A DNA stretch of 6,313 nt. Source: Bacillota bacterium (GTDB taxonomy: Bacteria > Bacillota > Bacilli > Bacillales_B > DSM-18226). Positions 4,907 to 6,313 of the stretch are shown here, in pieces; the stretch's first letter is position 1; every line of letters begins with the position of its first letter. The notes beneath the pieces were generated by a model that saw only the letters and a list, made by a program, of their open reading frames with translations, had not been told where the DNA came from and ran no database searches. The stretch spans positions 1 to 6,313 of the forward strand of contig JAKACS010000199.1 of NCBI GenBank assembly GCA_021821235.1, written 5' to 3'. Made by a program: the position numbers and the translations under genes.

Positions 4907-5662
4907 TTAATTGATCTCCCGTGATTGTGCACTGCCATTAGCAATCATTTCTGAAACAGTCACCATCTTAAGACCTTTTTGCTGAATTTCCGTAAGAATG
5001 AGCGGCAGCGCCTTTGCAGTTTGCTTTGCTGAATCAGAAGCATGAAGAAGCACGATATCACCTTTTTTGGCCTTGTTTACATTTGCTGCAATTGCTTTAA
5101 CCCCCGGATTCGTCCAGTCTTGGGAGTCGATGCTCCAATGAACAACCGTTAACCCGTACTGCTGAGCAATCTTTAATGTCCGTTCATCAAAATGACCTGT
5201 CGGTGCGCGAAGAAGTTTAATGTTTTTAAGGTTTAATTTTCGAAAAGCTTCTTGTCCCTTTGATATGTCTTTACGTATTTTTGCATCTTCTAATTTTGAA
5301 TAGTCTTCATAGTTGTAGCCCAGCAAACCAATCTCATAGCCTTTTTTTGTAATTCGGTTGACAAGATCAGGATGTCCTTCTGCCCATGACCCAGCTAGAA
5401 AAAAGGTCGCCGATTTTACATTTTGCTTTTCTAATTCATCCAAAATCGGTCCTGCTTTTTCATCACCCCAGCCAATGTTGAATGTCAGAGCAATATCTTT
5501 TTCCCCTCGATAGACAGCCTTTGGTCCATCTTTTGTCGAAAATACAGGCAGCTGAACCATGTTGTTGTTTAAATACAAAAACCAAGCTGCAAAAAAAGCT
5601 GCAATGACAATTAAAGATAGCTGCTTTAAGACTTTTCCATTCAATACAAAAAAGAAATTCAT
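4907..5662 (-). CDS. pdaB: PdaB, sporulation polysaccharide deacetylase family protein
   Basis: 251 residues from ATG 5662-5660, which has GAGGTGG (5674-5668) 5 bases upstream. The ATG one codon earlier has only 2 bases of spacing, and a further ATG at 5680 precedes the ribosome site. A basic N-terminus and one hydrophobic segment (about 14-31) form a signal anchor, followed by a NodB-type domain (about 55-235). Motifs are ALTFNIGWGDEKA (58-70), RAPTG (152-156), DSQDW (179-183) and IVLLHASD (203-210). Two motifs are not standard: motif 1 has Asn62 where most deacetylases have the catalytic Asp, and the HxxxH metal motif is replaced around GLLGYNYEDY (112-121). Loss of the His motif is, as I recall, usual for PdaB proteins. 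In B. subtilis pdaB (ybaN) is needed for keeping spores dormant late in sporulation. The enzymatic activity is uncertain. It converges on kbaA; I found no secure promoter upstream. Confidence 0.9.
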   Translation of the reverse strand: MNFFFVLNGKVLKQLSLIVIAAFFAAWFLYLNNNMVQLPVFSTKDGPKAVYRGEKDIALTFNIGWGDEKAGPILDELEKQNVKSATFFLAGSWAEGHPDLVNRITKKGYEIGLLGYNYEDYSKLEDAKIRKDISKGQEAFRKLNLKNIKLLRAPTGHFDERTLKIAQQYGLTVVHWSIDSQDWTNPGVKAIAANVNKAKKGDIVLLHASDSAKQTAKALPLILTEIQQKGLKMVTVSEMIANGSAQSREIN

Positions 5663-5782
5663 CATGACCACCTCGTCCATTACGATCCTTGTCTCATACG
5701 TATTCAGTTATTTTTTAAAATATGATTATAAAAATTGCCCGAAATGAAAAGAATACTATCACGACAATGTGGGAGTGATCGT

Positions 5783-6001
5783 ATGCTTGGGTTGTTAATC
5801 ACTGAAAAAGAGGTAAAAGAAATTGAGTACTTGGTAAAGCGGGAAATGGATGAAATTTTGTTTGATTTCGGGGATCAACGGATCGATCCCATTGTGAAAA
5901 GAGCAATGGCTGAAAGATATAAAATCTTATTTGGATTATTTAAACGGGTTGCAAGTCAAAAGGAGTGTTTAAAATATATTTGGCGAGAAAAGAAAGGATA
6001 A
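5783..6001 (+). CDS. Small uncharacterised protein, 72 residues
   Basis: Starts at ATG 5783 with GGAG 7 bases upstream. An ATG at 5735 in the same frame would add 16 residues but has no ribosome site. I cannot name a family. The protein is highly charged and probably all helical: TEKEVKEIEYLVKREMDEIL, then FDFGDQRIDPIVKRAM, then ERYKILFGLFKRVASQKECL. There is one cysteine, and no signal peptide or membrane segment. Its good ribosome site, acid/base-patterned helices and position make a real gene likely. It is divergent from pdaB and stops 16 bases before the -35 of the first rRNA promoter. No terminator separates it from the rRNA promoters and I see no clear promoter of its own. Function unknown. 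Confidence 0.65.
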   Translation: MLGLLITEKEVKEIEYLVKREMDEILFDFGDQRIDPIVKRAMAERYKILFGLFKRVASQKECLKYIWREKKG

Positions 6002-6017
6002 TTTTTTTGAAAAGATG

Positions 6018-6046
6018 TTGACTTTGATCTATTATCTTGGTATATT
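6018..6046 (+). promoter_or_regulatory. rRNA operon promoter P1 (sigma-A)
   Basis: TTGACT (6018-6023), 17 bases, TATATT (6041-6046), with TG at 6038-6039 as an extended -10. An A/T-rich stretch (6001-6017) precedes it, like an UP element. The G at 6054 is a plausible first base. Initiation with GTP is typical of Bacillus rRNA promoters and links their activity to the GTP pool. Confidence 0.88.
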
Positions 6047-6090
6047 AATAAACGTCGCTGCTGACGATAAAAACTTTGAGAAAAAAGTTA

Positions 6091-6119
6091 TTGACATCGA
6101 AAGCGGAAGATGATATATT
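6091..6119 (+). promoter_or_regulatory. rRNA operon promoter P2 (sigma-A)
   Basis: TTGACA (6091-6096, consensus), 17 bases, TATATT (6114-6119), with TG at 6111-6112. It is 73 bases after P1, the usual tandem layout of Bacillus rRNA operons. An A-rich tract (6068-6086) lies upstream. The likely start is the GG at 6125-6126. Confidence 0.92.
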
Positions 6120-6158
6120 AAAAAGGTCGCTCCTAAAGCGATGGAGAATAAAATAATT

Positions 6159-6169
6159 GTTCTTTGAAA
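6159..6169 (+). promoter_or_regulatory. boxA antitermination sequence
   Basis: TGTTCTTTGAA matches the boxA element of Bacillus rRNA leaders, where NusB and S10 bind the RNA and protect rRNA transcription from Rho. It lies about 34 bases after the P2 start. Confidence 0.8.
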
Positions 6170-6201
6170 ACTAAACAAACAATTACGTCAACAAATAATC
6201 A

Positions 6202-6229
6202 TGATGTCTGCTTTTTTTGAGCAGCATCA
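6202..6229 (+). other. Strong leader hairpin
   Basis: TGATG (6202-6206) pairs with CATCA (6225-6229). After a bulged T, CTGCT (6208-6212) pairs with AGCAG (6220-6224), leaving a T-rich loop. That is ten base pairs. No T run follows the stem, so it is not a terminator. Confidence 0.7.
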
Positions 6230-6252
6230 GCCAACGTTAATCAAGTAAGGAT

Positions 6253-6308
6253 CGTCGACTAAGAACGCCACGTCCTGTGGCAACATCGACGTCAGCGCAT
6301 CCTTGCGC
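6253..6308 (+). repeat. Tandem hairpins with UCCU loops in the rRNA leader
   Basis: GCCAC/GTGGC (6267-6271 with 6277-6281) closes the loop GTCCT. It is enclosed by an outer pairing CGTCGA/TCGACG (6253-6258 with 6286-6291). A second hairpin, GCGCA/TGCGC (6295-6299 with 6304-6308), closes the loop TCCT. Stems differ while loops agree, which suggests a repeated structural module that may continue past the window edge. Confidence 0.65.
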
Positions 6309-6313
6309 AAGCG

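Larger units (their letters stand above)
6120..6313 (+). other. rRNA operon leader, 5' of a 16S gene beyond the window
   Basis: Sequence from P2 to the end of the window carries no open frame and no 16S start motif, so the mature rRNA begins further right. It contains a small hairpin TCGCT/AGCGA (6127-6131 with 6137-6141), boxA, a strong hairpin at 6202-6229 and tandem hairpins at 6253-6308. Leaders of this kind assist antitermination, folding and RNase processing of the precursor. Confidence 0.8.

Noticed and set aside
5717..5747. Sigma-E or sigma-K promoter for pdaB on the minus strand
   Set aside because: CATATTTTA occurs here as it does in front of the GerPA-like gene. However, no AC lies 16-17 bases upstream for sigma-K. 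The only sigma-E-like -35 (TCATTTC, 16-base gap) matches poorly, so it is too weak to report.
6267..6308. CsrA-type binding hairpins (GGA in loops) at the right end
   Set aside because: The GGA loops (CAAGGATGC, ACAGGACGT) exist only on the minus strand. The transcribed rRNA leader shows UCCU, so CsrA binding would need an antisense transcript for which I see no promoter.
1..6313. CRISPR arrays, insertion sequences, phage genes, tRNA genes
   Set aside because: No spaced direct repeats, transposase or integrase motifs, or tRNA-like folds were seen. Almost all of the window is explained by conserved sporulation genes and the rRNA upstream region.

Overview
The window comes from an endospore-forming member of the Bacillaceae (low-GC Gram-positive). 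The evidence is the gene order and strands ybaK - cwlD - salA (mrp) - gerD - kbaA - pdaB followed by an rRNA operon promoter region. From memory, this is the arrangement in Bacillus subtilis downstream of rplM-rpsI. The species cannot be named from the sequence alone. I do not see a new multi-gene system. This is a conserved sporulation/germination neighbourhood with some local oddities.

Layout. 1-168 is the 3' end of a small GerPA/GerPF-type germination protein gene (+). 263-448 is a second, very small GerPA-family-like gene on the opposite strand, with a TTG start and a good match to a sigma-K promoter. 449-717 is intergenic and holds that promoter plus two stem-loops of unknown role. 718-1981 holds ybaK (DUF2521) and cwlD (N-acetylmuramoyl-L-alanine amidase), ended by a strong terminator. 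2109-3217 is salA with its own extended -10 promoter, and a two-way terminator separates it from the convergent gerD (3317-3922, -). The gerD/kbaA intergenic region has a near-perfect sigma-G promoter for gerD and an extended -10 promoter for kbaA, back to back. kbaA (4071-4729) is split by a +1 frameshift at a run of seven T. A second two-way terminator lies between kbaA and the convergent pdaB (4907-5662, -). An unrecognised 72-residue ORF (5783-6001, +) follows.

The last 312 bases are the upstream region of an rRNA operon. They contain two textbook tandem sigma-A promoters (17-bp spacers, TG-extended), a boxA-like antitermination sequence, and a leader with several hairpins. The 16S gene itself would start beyond the window.

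How the genes work together. CwlD (muramic lactam formation) and PdaB (a polysaccharide-deacetylase family protein) act on spore cortex. GerD is the lipoprotein that clusters germinant receptors, and GerP-type proteins help germinants pass the coat. KbaA feeds the KinB branch of the phosphorelay that starts sporulation. SalA is an Mrp-type ATPase that in B. subtilis controls exoprotease expression. The points most worth checking are the kbaA frameshift, the convergent GerPA-family pair, the Asp-to-Asn change in the first PdaB motif, and the tandem UCCU-loop hairpins in the rRNA leader.
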